The notes under the pieces are model-generated. The model saw nothing but the letters and a program-made list of their open reading frames with translations. It was not told the DNA's origin and ran no database searches. From Setaria digitata (taxonomy: Eukaryota; Nematoda; Chromadorea; Rhabditida; Setariidae), in assembly GCA_003640385.1 (NCBI GenBank), contig RCAB01000261.1, positions 25,437 through 89,436 on the forward strand: a DNA stretch of 64,000 nt, written 5' to 3'. The translations under genes were made by a program, and so were the position numbers. Numbering within the stretch: the first letter of the stretch is position 1; the number at the start of each line of letters is the position of its first letter. Shown piece by piece: positions 13,182-27,170 of the stretch.

Positions 13182-14573
13182 ACTTAATTATTTTTCTTTT
13201 TTTTTTTTTGTCTTTTACTTTTCACTCTTTGCTTGCAATTTTTCACTTCATAAAAATTAAAAAAGTAATAATTGATGTATTGAGCCAAAAAATTTTTGAG
13301 CCCTTCATCGGTAATTTTTTTTTTTACACAATTAATTTAAGTTTTATTTTATTTCTAAATCTCATAAAAAAATTTTTTTTTGTGTAAAATTTAGAAGTTT
13401 ATTTACTATTAGATTTTAAAATTGCTTTAAATTTGATCGCAAAAAAATGATAGATTCTTTTATTCAGATGTAATCCCTAGTAGTGGCATTCAATGAAAAC
13501 ATCCAATTAAAAAGAAAAGAAATGAAAAATAAAAACTTTTCTTTTGAAATTAAAAATACATTTTTTTTTTTTTTGCATATATATATATACGTATCCGTGT
13601 TTTTCACTTTTTCTTTGTACGTAAACATTTGTTAATTAATTTCGATAAAAAAAAAAAAAAAAAAGGACGAGGAATTTTTAATTATTTCAGTTACTTGTTG
13701 CTATTTAAGCAGTAAAGGAAAAAGAAAAAGATTATTTCTGAAAAAGGAACTTATTCCGGTTTTGATATTCTGATAATATCATTATCAAAATTAAATTCAA
13801 ACTTGAAATATTGGAAAAAGAAAAGGGAAATGAATGAAAACAGAGAGAAAACGAAAGAATTGAAAGTAAAAATGATGAAATGATGTGGAAAACCATTCAT
13901 TTCGTGCCATTATTAGCGAAACTAAAACACGAACAACATATCAAATCTTTTAGCATTTTCCAATCAATTATTATCAATGATAATTAATTTCTCAATCAAT
14001 TAACAATCTATGTATTTTTGTGTTATAAAATTATTCATCCAACAACAAAAAAAAAAAAAAAAAAAAAAATGCTGGGAAATAAAAAGCAAACAAATAAACA
14101 AAAAAAAAAAAAAAAGCAAACAAACAAAGAAAACAAAAAAAAAAATTGAAAGACTAATAAACTGTAATATGTATTGCATAGTTCTTTTTCTTTTTGTTTT
14201 CTAAAAAGTTTGATAATTTGAGCGGTTGTTTAAAAATATCAAATAAAATGAGAAATAATTCTATTTAATGCATGCAATTAACTGCTTCTTATATATTATT
14301 ATCAGTGCTTGGTTTTTTTTTTTTCTTTTTCTTTATCTTTTTGCAGCAGTGTTGCTGTTTTTATCGTTTTTCATTATCAGGAAAAATTAAATTTGAAATT
14401 GAGAAATGAAAAGAAATTTTATTTTAAAATCGTTTACTAATTGTATGAATTAGAAATTTTATAGTACAAAAAATTGATTACCAATTGTTTCCTTTTCATT
14501 TTGATTAATATAATAAATGTTTATTTGTGAATGGCTTTAAAAATTTGATTAAAAAAAAAAAAATTCATTTTAG

Positions 14574-14588
14574 GGTGTTAGTAGCAGT
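14574..14588 (+). other. 5' leader and acceptor of the protease gene
   Basis: A TTCATTTTAG acceptor ends at 14573, only 15 bases before the ATG of the protease. In a nematode this is the expected position of either a 5'-UTR intron or a trans-splice site for a spliced leader. The two cannot be told apart from sequence. Confidence 0.45.
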
Positions 14589-14819
14589 ATGAATGAAAGA
14601 AGAAATTCGGAAGCACCAATATTGAAACGTCACGCTAATCGCTCATTTATTATAATTCTAATATTTTTTATTTTATTTTCAATTGCATTAAGCTGCATAT
14701 TGGCTTATTTGCTTCTGAGGAAGTCAACGACAATATGCTTAACACCTGAATGTATTAAAACTGGTAAGTTATGAAATTTAAATTTTAATTCAGTTATTTA
14801 AATTATTGCTATTATTAAT

Positions 14820-14850
<31 letters not shown>

Positions 14851-17800
14851 GTTAAACAATAATGATTATTATTGCTTTCATTTTTATTTTTTTTAAAATT
14901 ATATCATTATTTTTTGATTTTAATTGCTATCATTTATTTCCAATTCTGTCGCAATAATTGTGATCGATTTCATATTTTTCCTTCCTTTTTTTTTTTTTTT
15001 TTTTTTCTGGCTTTTCATATCTATTTTTAGAAATTATTTATACGTTTCACAATGCAAATAATTACAAATGATTACTCTTAACATGCAATTATTATGATTC
15101 TTAGTACTGCAATAAATAGCTGTTTCCTATTAAGTTTATATATGTATAATTATTTTTTTTTAAATTATTTTTAATTTGAATTTAATGGAACCTAAAATAT
15201 AATAGCAATTGAAATGAACCTAATTAATTTTTTTACACATCTAATGCAGCATCGGTAATTTTGAATTCGATGAATGCAAATATGGATCCGTGCGAAGATT
15301 TTTATCAGTATGCATGCGGGAATTGGATCAAGGAACATCCGATACCGGATGATGCCCCATCTGTATCAAATTTTGAAAATTTAGGCCAAGATCTCGAACT
15401 TGCTTTGAAAGGTTGGCCATTTCATTTAATATTTGAAGGAGTAAAAAAAAAAAAAAGAAAGAAAATAATCCGTGTTGTGAATTCTTCTTTTCGATTGTTT
15501 CCTTTTCCTTCTTCCATTTATATAATGTAGTTTGGCAAGTGATAATATGATAAGCGTGAATGAAAATGATGTTTAAAAAAAAAAATGACAAAATAAAGGG
15601 AAGTGATAAAAAATGATATGATATGTTTACAGTTTTTTTTAGAAGATGATAAGATGAAGAAGGTGATAATGTTTTAAGGACTACTGGAAGAAAAGAAAAC
15701 TGAAGGGATGGATGGTGATGCTGTACGAAAAGCTCGAACATTTTATCAGCTATGCCTCAATGAAAGTAGATTCACTTCTGATTTAAATTATCGATTGATT
15801 TGATGAAATTATGATGGTACTGTCGAAATACATAGCAATAATTGTATTATATAACATTTAAGCTTCATTTCAAATTCAATTATTATATTGAAAGAAAATG
15901 AACATCGAAAAAAATTTCTTTAAAGAAAAAAAAAAAGATTTTATTTTTATTTGCTAGAATTAATTTTTTGGTTCTTTTTTTCAGCCGCTATAATGAATAG
16001 CTGGAAGGAAACATTTACTGATGCAGTGAGACAGTTTGGTGGTTGGCCAAGTTTGGAGCAGGATGATAAAAATGATAAGCAGAGAGTTCCAGTCGAACAA
16101 ATGTATGGTGTTATGGTGGCCAAATTCAGGAGTGATTCTCTGTTCAAAGCAACTGTTCAACCTGATGATAAGAATTCGAAGCAAAATGTCTTATTGGTGA
16201 GAAAAGAAACTGTGGCATCTTTTTTTTTTTCGTTTTAAAAAGGATTGCATAGTTAGTGATAAGAAATGATAAAGGGAGGAAAATAGCTGATGATATTCAT
16301 TATAATTGTAATTTTTGTAATATATATGCTTTAGTAATAATCTTCACTTATTATTAGTTTATTTATCATCCAAATTATTCAATTACTGCATATTAAAAGG
16401 AAATTTGAGGATTACGAAAGGTGGGCAAAAGAAGAAAATCATAACTTGAAAATTGATACTAAATGAAAAACTAAATAATCATTTCGAAACATTAACAAAA
16501 AAAAAAAAGAAATGAAAAATGATAGCAAATAAAATTTGGATAAAGAGAGAAAAGCTTCGTCATAAATGCTAGAAATTTGAGATTAATTTTAATTTATAGA
16601 TCGACCAGCCAGCATTGAATTTGTTCGCTCGAGATTTTTACATCTTACCGGAAACACAAGAAGAACGATTGGCATATAAAACATTAATTAGAGATGTTTT
16701 ATTATTATTGGAAGCACGAGTTGAAGCATACAATCGTGATTTTGATGAAATATTACAATTCGAAACCGATCTTGCAAATGTTTGTCTCAGCTTAAAATTG
16801 CAAACAATCAAGATGTCACCAATACTTGACTGAATTTAAAATTGAAACTGATAAAGAAAAATGAGAAAAAAAAATAATTTAAGAACAAATAATTCAGTTG
16901 TTTGTAGAACTGATAGAATTTTAAATTTAAAAAACATAAAATTGTTAAAAAAAAAAAAAAAGAGCGGAGGATATTAATATAATCGAGGTTAAAGGTTGAA
17001 GATAAAACTATTTTAGATCACATTGTCGGATGATTTAAGACATGATATTGCTGAATTATACAGTAAAATGACAATTCAGCAAATGAGAAAAGAATTCCCA
17101 AATTTCGACTGGTTACTGTTCTTTAATACCATTTTCCGGTATGTTAAGTGCTTATTATAATGATAGTAATTAATGAGTTAATTAAAACCCGATATTAAAA
17201 AGAAAATCGAAATTGTTTTGCATTTTGGAAATTCAAGACTAATATTATTGCAGAAATATCGAAACAACAAATAGTAAAGTAATTATAGTTAATGATACCA
17301 CCGAAATTGTTATTTATGGTTTAAAATTTATTAGAAAACTTAACGAAATGCTACCGAAGTACGAAAAAAGGTTTGAAAATTTTTTTAAGTAGTCATCTTT
17401 TTTTTTTTTTTTTTTTTTATATGGAAGTGTTTTAAGAAATTAAAAAGATACCTAAAATATTATCATCAATCAGCTGAATAGTTCAGTGATTTTCTCAAGC
17501 ACTTTAATTAATGAAATAAATCATCGAACAAAATTTTTTAATTCTATCGCTCCTAAAACTTCCATTTTAATCAACAATCTTTCATTCATCAAATAAAATG
17601 AATTTAAAATTTGGACTAATATTGCATCAATAGTAGCAATAACTACAGTGATAATAACAGTTAGGACATTTTTTTTTTCTACATAGCTATTTTTTAGTGA
17701 AAATCTGAAATAATTTTTGATTTTTATGCTATCAAAGTAAAATTAGTTTTGAGCACATTTTCTGTATTCGAATTCAAATTTAATTTATTATTTTGTTCAT

Positions 17801-19757
17801 TAGTGATCCGTAGTTTTGTAGCAATTTATTGCTAATTAGTCTAATGACCTTTTCAACTATTTCTTCAAGGATAATTACAAATTATTTGGCTTGGTGTTGG
17901 TTCTTCAAAACAATGCTACGTGATCTGCCAGATCCATTTGCATTAACGATGTTCAAATTTTATAAAAGTCTTAATTGCAAGTTTTTTTTTTTTCTGTTCA
18001 AATTTTTTTTTTTTTTTTATTAAATGAAAGAACTGAATAGTTGTATTTATGAGTGAAAAATTCCTCTTTTTTTTTCTCACTCTAGAAATTCTTCATCTTT
18101 TAACAGAAAAAGTTAAAAAGAAGAAGGAAGAAAGCAAGTTAAAAAAAATTTACTAATATTATCAAAATTGAAGTCTTTCTTAAAATTTTGATGCATNTTT
18201 CTCACTCTAGAAATTCTTGCTCATCTTTTAACAGAAAAAGTTAAAAAGAAGAAGGAAGAAAGCAAGTTAAAAAAAATTTACTAATATTATCAAAATTGAA
18301 GTCTTTCTTAAAATTTTGATGCATTTTGCAAAAAAAATTTTAAACATTTATAATATATATATATTACAAGAAAAAAAAAATTTTTTTTAATATTTACATA
18401 TATATATATTAAATATTAAAAAAATATCTATATATATGTATATATATACTTAATATAATATACATTCAAAAAGTATATGAAAAAAAAAATTTACAAAAAT
18501 CTTAAATAATAATAATTAGCGGTAACAATGGGCAATAAAAGATCAGCAATTTTGGCGAAGTCACTAATCTTTTATAATAATAATTAACAGCAATTAGTAA
18601 TAAAGTTTTCTAGCAGTTCAGATATGAATTATTAATTTAAAAAAAAAAAATTATCAAATTTGAAGTGAGCTAAATGTAAATGTGATTTTGCAGTGATGCA
18701 AGTGCCGAAAATGCGATGGCATAGTTGTGTGACAAGGATTAATAGTTTGATGCCAATGGCTGTTTCAAGTATTTATATAAAAAATCATTTTGATAATGAG
18801 GCAAAAAAGCAGGCAAGTAATTAGCCCTGTTATTACGGCTAAAATTTACTCTGATAAGTTTGCTTGAGAATAAGTTAAAATTATCTTAGCATGATGATAA
18901 GTGCTGTTGAAATGATATTCTCTAGTGAAATAGCTAATGGTTTGTTGACTTGGTGGTGAAAGTGAAAGTGTCATCGTACTGATTTATTATTGCAGTGATA
19001 AGTGTTGTAGAACTGATATATCGGATTGATAAGTAGTCGGACAATTGACATTTCAATAATGAATAAGTGATAAGATTTTTCAGCACTGATAAACAGCAGC
19101 AGGTGCTGCGGATTACCGCGGATGATAAGTGCTAATCGGATTGATAAGAATTTGATGATTATTATTATCATATTTATCACTATTTTATGATTTTCAGTAG
19201 CTCCTGTATCTTCGTCAAAGAGCAATTAATGATGCTAATCTTAAATAAATGAATTAAAATGACTTCGTTAATGCACAATTAATGCACCACTGAACTGATT
19301 GATAATGGATTTAGTTTTAGAATTTGGTCACTTAATTGTGAACTGTTGAATTTTGTGATAGATAGTTTAACAATCTCAATCATTTTTTTTTTTTTTTTTT
19401 AAATAAAAATGTAAAAAAAAAAAAAAATTAGTGATTAATTCAGGTAGAGGAAATGATCGAATTAATAATGTCAGCATTTGTTGATATGTTGCAATCTGAA
19501 GATTGGCTAACAGAGCATGCAAAAGAATTTGCTAAAGAAAAGGTATTTCATTGCCATTCAAAAACTAAGCAAGAAAAAAACTAAAAAGAAAAGTTTAGTT
19601 TAAAATAAATTTAAATGTTTATGATTCATATAAATAGAAGATTTAAAAATGTTGACAAAAAAACAAAAACAAAATAAAATTGAAATTGTCTTCTTTACTG
19701 TATAGCAGCACCATAAGGTAATTTGTTGCAAAAAATTTTTTTACAATCGTTTTTTTC

Positions 19758-19790
<33 letters not shown>

Positions 19791-22700
19791 CTATTGATAA
19801 TATTCTGAAAATTTTACTTCACTGCAAATTTCGTAGAATATATTTAGGTTGATGCTATGAACAAAAAGATTGGTTATCCTGATTATTTAGACGACTCAAA
19901 ATTAGTCGATACTGAATATAAAGATTATATTGTCTATGATGGTGATTATTATAAAACAAAATTTCAATTTTATCAAATGCATCAAAAAGATGTATTGGAA
20001 CGTATTACTGAAAAAGTTGATCGTGAAAGGTTTGTTTAGCATTTAATTTATTTCATTTTAGTTGATTACGATGCTGTCCCATGCAAAAGTGGCATTTGTA
20101 ATTTTGGTGAAATTTTTTAAAATATAAAATCTGTGTAATTTGTGGCAAACATTCAAATGATTGTGATATTTTGAAAAAAAAAAAATCATTTTTTAAAAGT
20201 GCTATTTTTAACTGTGCAAATATGTGTAACCTAAAAGACTACCTGAATGATGCATTATAAAACTTAAATTAACTTAAATAAGATTTGCTTTTAATTATTA
20301 AAGTTTAATTTTATTAAAAGAGATTAAGAAGTTTATGAATTTAAAATTATTGTTTTAAATTTTTTTTTTAATTTGAAGAATTTTTCAGATGGGTGGCGGG
20401 AGCAGCACTTGTAAATGCATTTTATAGCCCGAATACAAATGAGATAAGTGAGTGTAAAAATTTCATTTATTGGTAATTCTAAGATAAATTAAATTAATTT
20501 TTTTAGATCAAAATGGAAAAATTTGCTAGTTTTCCATTAATTTTTCAAGTTTTGAAAAGTTTTATCAGTCATTTTTTTCCATCAATTTTTACTACAAAAT
20601 GATTATTTAGCACATAGATTAAAATCATTTCTTTAAAAGCATTGATATTTTTCGGTTTCCAAAAAAAAAATTTTATTTGATATCATATATTATTTGCCGC
20701 AAGCTGATACCGTTCCTGTTCGTCAAACTTTCTCATCTATGGCCAGGAATTCTGTAAGAAAAAAAAAAAACTCTTTTTAATGATTTATTCCTTTTTTTTT
20801 GATGAATTTTAGAGACTAAATTAAATTTCATTCAAAAAAATTCAGTTTTTCCGGCTGGCATTTTGCAACCGGTTTTCTACCATAAAAATTTTCCACGTTC
20901 AATGAATTTTGGTGGTATTGGTGTTGTGATCGGTCATGAAATAACTCATGGTTTTGATGACCGAGGTATTTTTATGTTAATAATTAGCCCATTTGATTAT
21001 CATATTAGAAGCAGTTAATAGTTAAGCAAAATGAAAAGATTTGGAAATGAAATAACAGTAGCCGATCAAATAGAAAATCTTTTCAGTTTCGGAATGATAT
21101 GATAATAATATGTAAAATTCGAAATCTGATAAAGTATAGCATATTTAAATTTCAATACATGCATTTAGATAAAGGAGGAAAACCTAAATTTTCCTTGAAA
21201 TAATTTTTTGATTTAAATTTTGTTTCAGATGCAAATGAAAAATTTATAAATATAGCAGCATTTGTGATGAGAAATTTGCTTCCCAAAAACTGATATTTGA
21301 ATTTAAAATTCTCATTTGTATTTTCATCAAAACTCATTCATTATTAAGGAAAATTTTTAGGCTTATTAGCTAGCAGCTATTTTTAAAATTATTTCCAAAA
21401 TTGTTATTAATTCTCACTTCTGTCCTTCTTTCTCATATAATTGTTCTGTCTAATTCATATATAAAAATAATTAAAGTCAATGTAATAATTGTAAGAAAAA
21501 AAATTTTTTTCCTTAAATTACAATTCAAAAACTTGTCAGTTTAATATTTATACTGATAAACTCCTCTTGATTGTTTTTCTTTTATTGCTAAACAAAATTA
21601 ATTTTACATGCATCACTGTATGAGTTACTGTACGGTGAATTTACTTACTGTATGTGGAATTTTAGGACGACTCTATGACAAGTACGGTAATATTCGACAG
21701 TGGTGGGATAATGCGACAATTGAAAAATTTGAAAGTAAAGCAAAATGCATTGAAGACCAGTATTCTGCATTTGTGCTTGATCAGATCGGTATGAAAGTTA
21801 ACGGTCGAAGCACAAAAGTTTGTGAATTTTTTTTTTTTTAATATTTTTATTTAATTTTTATTAATAATGGCAGAGTTGAAAGCAAACGTTATTTAGAGCA
21901 CACATTAATTAATATATTATATTAATATAATATATTATTAATATTATCTATCACTTCGCCTATTAATTTTATATTGGAAAAAAAATTTTATTTCTATTTC
22001 TACTCATAACTGTTTGTAGCATATTACCATCTATCAACATCTATATTACCTTTTGATAGAACAAAATAGGAATGCCATTTGTTGTGTAGCAATTAATTAA
22101 TTAATTAATTAACTCAAAATATGTGCATCAAAGGTGTACATTTTGTTGTTAGAAAAATATTACATTAAAAAATATTATTCTCAAGCATTAACACAGTGAA
22201 ATTCTTTGAAATAGATCGAATCAAATTAACTTTTTGATGCAATAAATTGATTCAGTTCCTAAATGAAACTGGAATCTGTACCGGTTTATTTCGAATTATT
22301 CTAGAGCTTATCCGGATGAATTTTTATTCTTATTTCAGGGTGAAAATATAGCCGATAATGGTGGCTTAAAGCAAGCTTATAGAGCTTACAAAAAGTATAC
22401 ACATAAGCATCCACAGCAACTTCCACTTTTGCCAGGTGTCAATTTGACGCATGATCAATTATTCTTCCTGAATTATGCACAGGTTAATATTTATCATAAT
22501 CAGTTATCAAACTGAGAAAAGGCAATACCATCGTTGATTATGAATTGCCAATTAATCGAACAATTAGGCTCTTATTTTCTATTAAATTATGATGAAGAAC
22601 TAAAAGAAAAAACAAAAGCTACAAAACACTTTTACCATCTTTCTGATGAAAATGATTTCAAATTTATAAAAAAAAAAAAAAAAAAAAAAATGCAAGCTAA

Positions 22701-23740
22701 TATAAATATTTGTGTTTGAAATCTTCCGGAAAGTTTATATTATGATGATGCATCTGATAATGATAGTATCGAAAAATAAATAATAGTTTGTATCTTCATT
22801 TTATTTAAAATATTTCTGTCCTAAAATTGTCATTTCACTTTTTATCACTTATTTATCCATGCATTTGTTAAACAGATAAGAAAAAAAAGAAGAGTGTTCA
22901 GTTAAATATTTCATGTAGCCATTTTAAAATAAGGATCTACAAATATTTATTTTGTAAAATTAGAAATAATGAAGTTATAGAATGATGTCAAATTTTGTTG
23001 AAAATTTAAAAGCTATCACTAATAACAGGTTTTTCAGAAGTTGGGAGGAAGATGATTAAAAAAAAACTAAAAGAATGAATAGAATGTAATTAATCGTTCA
23101 AGTAATTATCGTCATTGAAAATGTGAAATTTCTATACAGATTTAGTTGCCACCGTTCTGAAACGACTTTGAATGTGCTAAATTCCAGATTTGGTGTGGTA
23201 CCATGAATGACAAAGAAGCGGTGAGAAAATTACGAACATCTGAACATTCACCAGGACCAATCAGGTAACTGACTAATTAATGCTTCCTCAAAAGTTCATT
23301 TTGTCGTTTATGCTAGGAGACTTATGATAATATGAGTAAAATGGCCAATGAAAGATGTGATACGAGCCAATAAACTTTTTTCTTTTTTTTTTTTTTTCAA
23401 CTCCTAAATTATATTTTTATCAAGGAATGTTAAGCAAGAAAACAAGTTTGTATTAAATAGCCCAGAAGGAGAAAAGGAAATTCCATTCAATTCCGATTAT
23501 AATATGTCGATACGGGATATTACAAGAGCAAGATGAAAATAATTATGATTGTGATAAGAATCAGAAACTCAAATTAATAGAGTAATCATAGTATTAGAGG
23601 TCATATTAGCAAAATTAATGCTAATATTAATTAATTACAGAGTGAAAGGCCCGTTATCAAATTCAGAAGATTTCGCAAAAGCGTACAATTGCCCACCGGG
23701 AAGTCCAATGAATCCTCGACATAAGTGTAGAGTATGGTGA
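14589..23740 (+). CDS. Neprilysin-like M13 zinc metalloendopeptidase, 17 exons
   Basis: Exons: 14589-14763, 15250-15411, 15679-15765, 15985-16196, 16600-16779, 17017-17138, 17254-17370, 17870-17976, 18694-18812, 19444-19542, 19848-20029, 20389-20447, 20846-20965, 21666-21817, 22339-22482, 23188-23264, 23641-23740. All phases match; the product is 737 aa, normal for M13. It is a type II membrane protein with a short cytosolic tail and TM at about 19-43. The ectodomain opens with [14 protein letters not shown]. Substrate-binding NAFY is at 530-533, the zinc motif HEITH at 571-575 (DNA 20935-20949), and the third ligand is Glu633 in GENIADNGG. The C-terminus is CRVW, the canonical M13 ending whose Cys pairs with the N-terminal one. 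All catalytic residues are intact, so it should cleave small peptides on the hydrophobic side at the cell surface. Introns 8 and 9 start with GCAAGT rather than GT. Intron 9 carries many TGATAA sites. Confidence 0.95.
18073..18324. repeat. Near-identical direct duplication around a single N (probable assembly artefact)
   Basis: 18073-18196 is repeated at 18198-18324, separated by one N at 18197. The copies differ by a 3-base insertion (CTTCATC versus CTTGCTCATC). This is the pattern expected when two contigs with an unrecognised overlap are joined. It lies in intron 8 of the protease and does not affect the coding sequence. Confidence 0.85.
18850..19180 (+). promoter_or_regulatory. Intronic cluster of TGATAA (GATA-factor) sites in the M13 protease gene
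   Basis: Eight TGATAA sites, seven of them TGATAAG, lie at about 18852, 18896, 18997, 19027, 19068, 19087, 19123 and 19142. Reverse-strand TTATCA occurs near 19165 and 19173. TCGGATTGATAAG occurs twice. In nematodes TGATAA is the core bound by the intestinal GATA factor ELT-2, so an intestinal enhancer is a reasonable inference. TGATAA is common throughout this AT-rich window, so only the density is notable. Confidence 0.35.
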
Positions 23741-26700
23741 TGGATGATTATTATCATCAATTAATGCGATCAATCAATCGACTGATTGATCTCCTTGGAT
23801 GGGCTGAAAAATGAATTTTTATAATCGCTTAAAGGAAACTTATTATTGCAACATATCATTGATAAAAAACAAAACATTTATTGATTGATAAATGTATCTC
23901 ATATTTTTATTTATTAATTATTGGGGCAAAATTAATTTCAAAATGTCAACATTTTTTATTGTGTTAAATGAATTTTGAATTTTGATCAATCCATTTTTTA
24001 ATTTGCATACATTGATTAATCAATCAGTAAATAATTATCTAGTGATAATATTTCCTTTACAAATATTTTAATAGCTATTTCACATACAAAAGTTAATTTT
24101 CCAAACTTAAATTTGCTTAACATATTGAATAATTTTGATATCAAACAATCAAATATACGAAGAAAATGATTACAAAATCATTTCCATCAATCATTTAAAC
24201 AATACAGTGTGCAGCACTTATATTTCATAACAAAAATATTACGAAATTATTTAATGATTTAATATTATATCCATCGGAATTCATCATTCTTATTGTTGAA
24301 ATTTGAAAAGAAAATGAAAAATTTACATTTTTAAAATAAAATTAAATCATTAGAAATATATATATATTCGAAAGTTATATATATATAACTTTACGATATT
24401 CTACTATGTTCTAAATGAAATTATAGGGATAGACATATGAAATGACAAGTGAGAGGAAGAGGGAGAGAGAGAGAGAAAAAAAAAAAACGAATTCAGAAGA
24501 GGAAAAATTGATGATCAATGTTTTGTTGTTAGTAAATTCAATTGAAAAAAAAAAAAAAAAGTTTTCCTAATAATTTCTCGACAAATAAATGAAAAAATTG
24601 CTTAAAAAATTATTTTAAACTTTAAAACTTGATAAATTGGCATTAATAAATATTTAAAACGTAAAAAACTGATACTAAATTACATCTGAAACGTGACAGA
24701 TTGATATTAATTTATATTTGAAATACATTTTCTCAATCTTAGGCTTGGAATAGATATTGATATAAGGCTTCTGTTTGATAATTTTGTTACCATTAAATTG
24801 ACGAGGAGATATCTATCCAGTTGCCGTTGCTGATGCTCATAATTCATATTCAATCATTTCCAATTAATTGTTTATTTAATAAATTTTGCAATTATTGTCA
24901 TATGATTGCTATTTTTTTTTCCAACTACTATAAATTAATTAATTTTTAAGAAGCTTAATTAATATAGTTTGATTGTAACGATTGATCATATTCATTTTAA
25001 AATCCTTTGAAGCAATTTGCAAGTAATTCATCGTATTTGCGTGGAATTTTGATTTATTTTGTTGCATATCGTTAATTTTTCTTTATTATATTTCCGAAAA
25101 ATGTATTATTTCACTGTAAAAATCATTCATTTTCTATCTTTTTTTTTTTTTTTTTTATTTTTATATATTTTTACAATATGATTAAGCATGGCTTTTTCAT
25201 CATGCAATTCGCTTCAATGTATAATTACCAAAAATTTAATTAAATTTTTTTCATGTTATATTGGCATAGCTATCAGCGCTTTTTTTTTTATCACAGCTAT
25301 TTTTGGTGTTATATTTGAAATATATTTAATCGATTTATTTCCAGCTGATTATAATTTCATTTAATTTGATAATAAACCTTATTTTTCCATCAGTCATTTG
25401 ATATTTTGCAAATTATTTTTTCGATCAGTCCTAAGTGTCATTTGATATTTTGTGATCAATTGCCTGAATATTTTGGTCTCATATTAAATTGGCTAATTAA
25501 CGGTCGTCCAATAATTCTATTTCAATAATTATTACTATATCTTTATGAAAAAAAAAAAAAAAAAAAATACAATAGTATTAGAGCCTTGCAGAAAAGCACT
25601 TAAAAAATTATAAGTCTTTTTCATTGCAAAATTTGATCTTGAAAGGAAAAATAAATAAATAAAAAACAATGAATAAAGTCAGTTGAAAAAAATGTAACAC
25701 AAAAAAAAAAAAAAAAGAAAAGAAATGGAACTTAAAATGGGAATAGCTTTTTGGGATTATAATTCTATTATCATTGATAGGCTGCTGCTACTGTCATGAA
25801 GGAAGGAACAATTTTAGCCATTGTGTGTGATATTTCATGGATAATTCTATCCCAATTGACAATGAAATTAATGATAAGATGCTTTTTTTCAAACTGATAA
25901 AAAATTTACACTGTAGCATGCTTCGATACACAAATTATCTATTCTATAATTAACACATTTCAATAAGGAATGCATAATTAATCACTTATTTTTTTTTTTT
26001 TTTGTCATTTAATAAAGCATTTACAAATTAGCTCGAAGATTTTCCAAATGAATGGTAAATTAAATATAAACTTTATGATATGATAAACTTTCTATAAATT
26101 TTATTTATATTTTTTTTATAAGAATCCAAAATTAATGAAACAGAATAATAATAAATTTAAATATTATAAATTTCATTTATAGAAAGTTTGTCATTTCTTT
26201 GTGTTTTTTAAATACTTCACCATCATTTCTTTCTCATATATTAAATTTTATTTTTATTTTTTTGGAATCAGTTCCATTTATGATATTTAAATTTATTATT
26301 ATCCTGTTTCATTAATTTTGGATTCTTTCAGATTTCTTTCTTTTTTTTTTTTTATTTTAGAAGTAAATTTTTATCTTTTGCAACTCTTTTTTCAATGATC
26401 TTTTAAAGAAATTTTGATTTTACAAAGCTAAATAATTTGCTTTCATTAGCGTCCCTAATTAGATAAAACTATTATACTAATCCTACAAATTTAACGATTG
26501 ACCAGCTAGTGAACTTTAATGTTTCATTTAGTTAGCTGAACAAATGCTATTTATTACAATTTTTACTTCTTATGGCTTTGTTTTATATTTCAATTCATTT
26601 TTTTTTTTTTTTTTTTTTATTCTGAAAATTCATTAAAATTGAAACTGTTTTACCGTTTCATTTTTTAGCCGATTCACAAAAATTTTTTCATTGCATTTAT

Positions 26701-27170
26701 CACACTTCGATTTCTTCTTTTAAAATTTATTTATTAGTCATTTTTTCGTCTTACTATTAATTTTGAAAAATTAAGCTACAATTGGCAATAAATGAGACTT
26801 AAGCAAACTAATTTCTTTTTATATGCTCAAATTTTGCCAACAAAGAATATCACTAAGACTTTATTATTTTTTTAATTCTTTCAATACAATATTTTAATAG
26901 AAAAATTAAAAACAAAAATATGGCATATGTGAAATTACTTCATTATTTTTCTCCGGATAACCTTTGACCCTGGACATGCGCTGAAGCATCTAAAAAGCAT
27001 AATGAAAATGAAGTAGTTTGTAGTATATAATATTTCTCATGATAAGAAGAAAAGCACCGATTCAAGTGCATAATCAGTTTCTTTCTTTCTTTTTTTTTTT
27101 TCCTTTTGATAAGCAAAGGTAAAAATTACAAAATTTTATCAATTCTTATTTATTCGTTAAAATTTTGCAA
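23741..27170. other. Intergenic interval downstream of the M13 protease
   Basis: AT-rich sequence with T/A runs, a GA-rich patch at about 24450-24480 and a perfect palindrome of TA repeats flanked by AGT/ACT at about 24377-24394. No gene was built. At 26950-26996 a GC-richer patch reads openly on the minus strand, directly downstream of the neuropeptide-like exons. It may be their 3' UTR or an alternative last exon. Confidence 0.45.

Larger units (their letters stand above)
5777..14573. other. Gene-poor interval between the GPCR and the protease
   Basis: Nearly 9 kb of AT-rich sequence with many T/A homopolymers. No exon chain could be built on either strand. Distinct contents are a short inverted repeat with internal direct repeats (7170-7240), an ACGT-core cluster (11520-11640), a large ATT array with an N gap (12027-12454), an AAT/GAT array (12901-13024) and a T-run ending at an N (13118-13181). 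A less repetitive patch at about 12520-12620 includes CACGTG and could be regulatory. Confidence 0.5.

Noticed and set aside
15328..15741. 137-codon minus-strand ORF
   Set aside because: Lies antisense to M13 protease exons 2 and 3 and the intron between them; shadow of real coding sequence.
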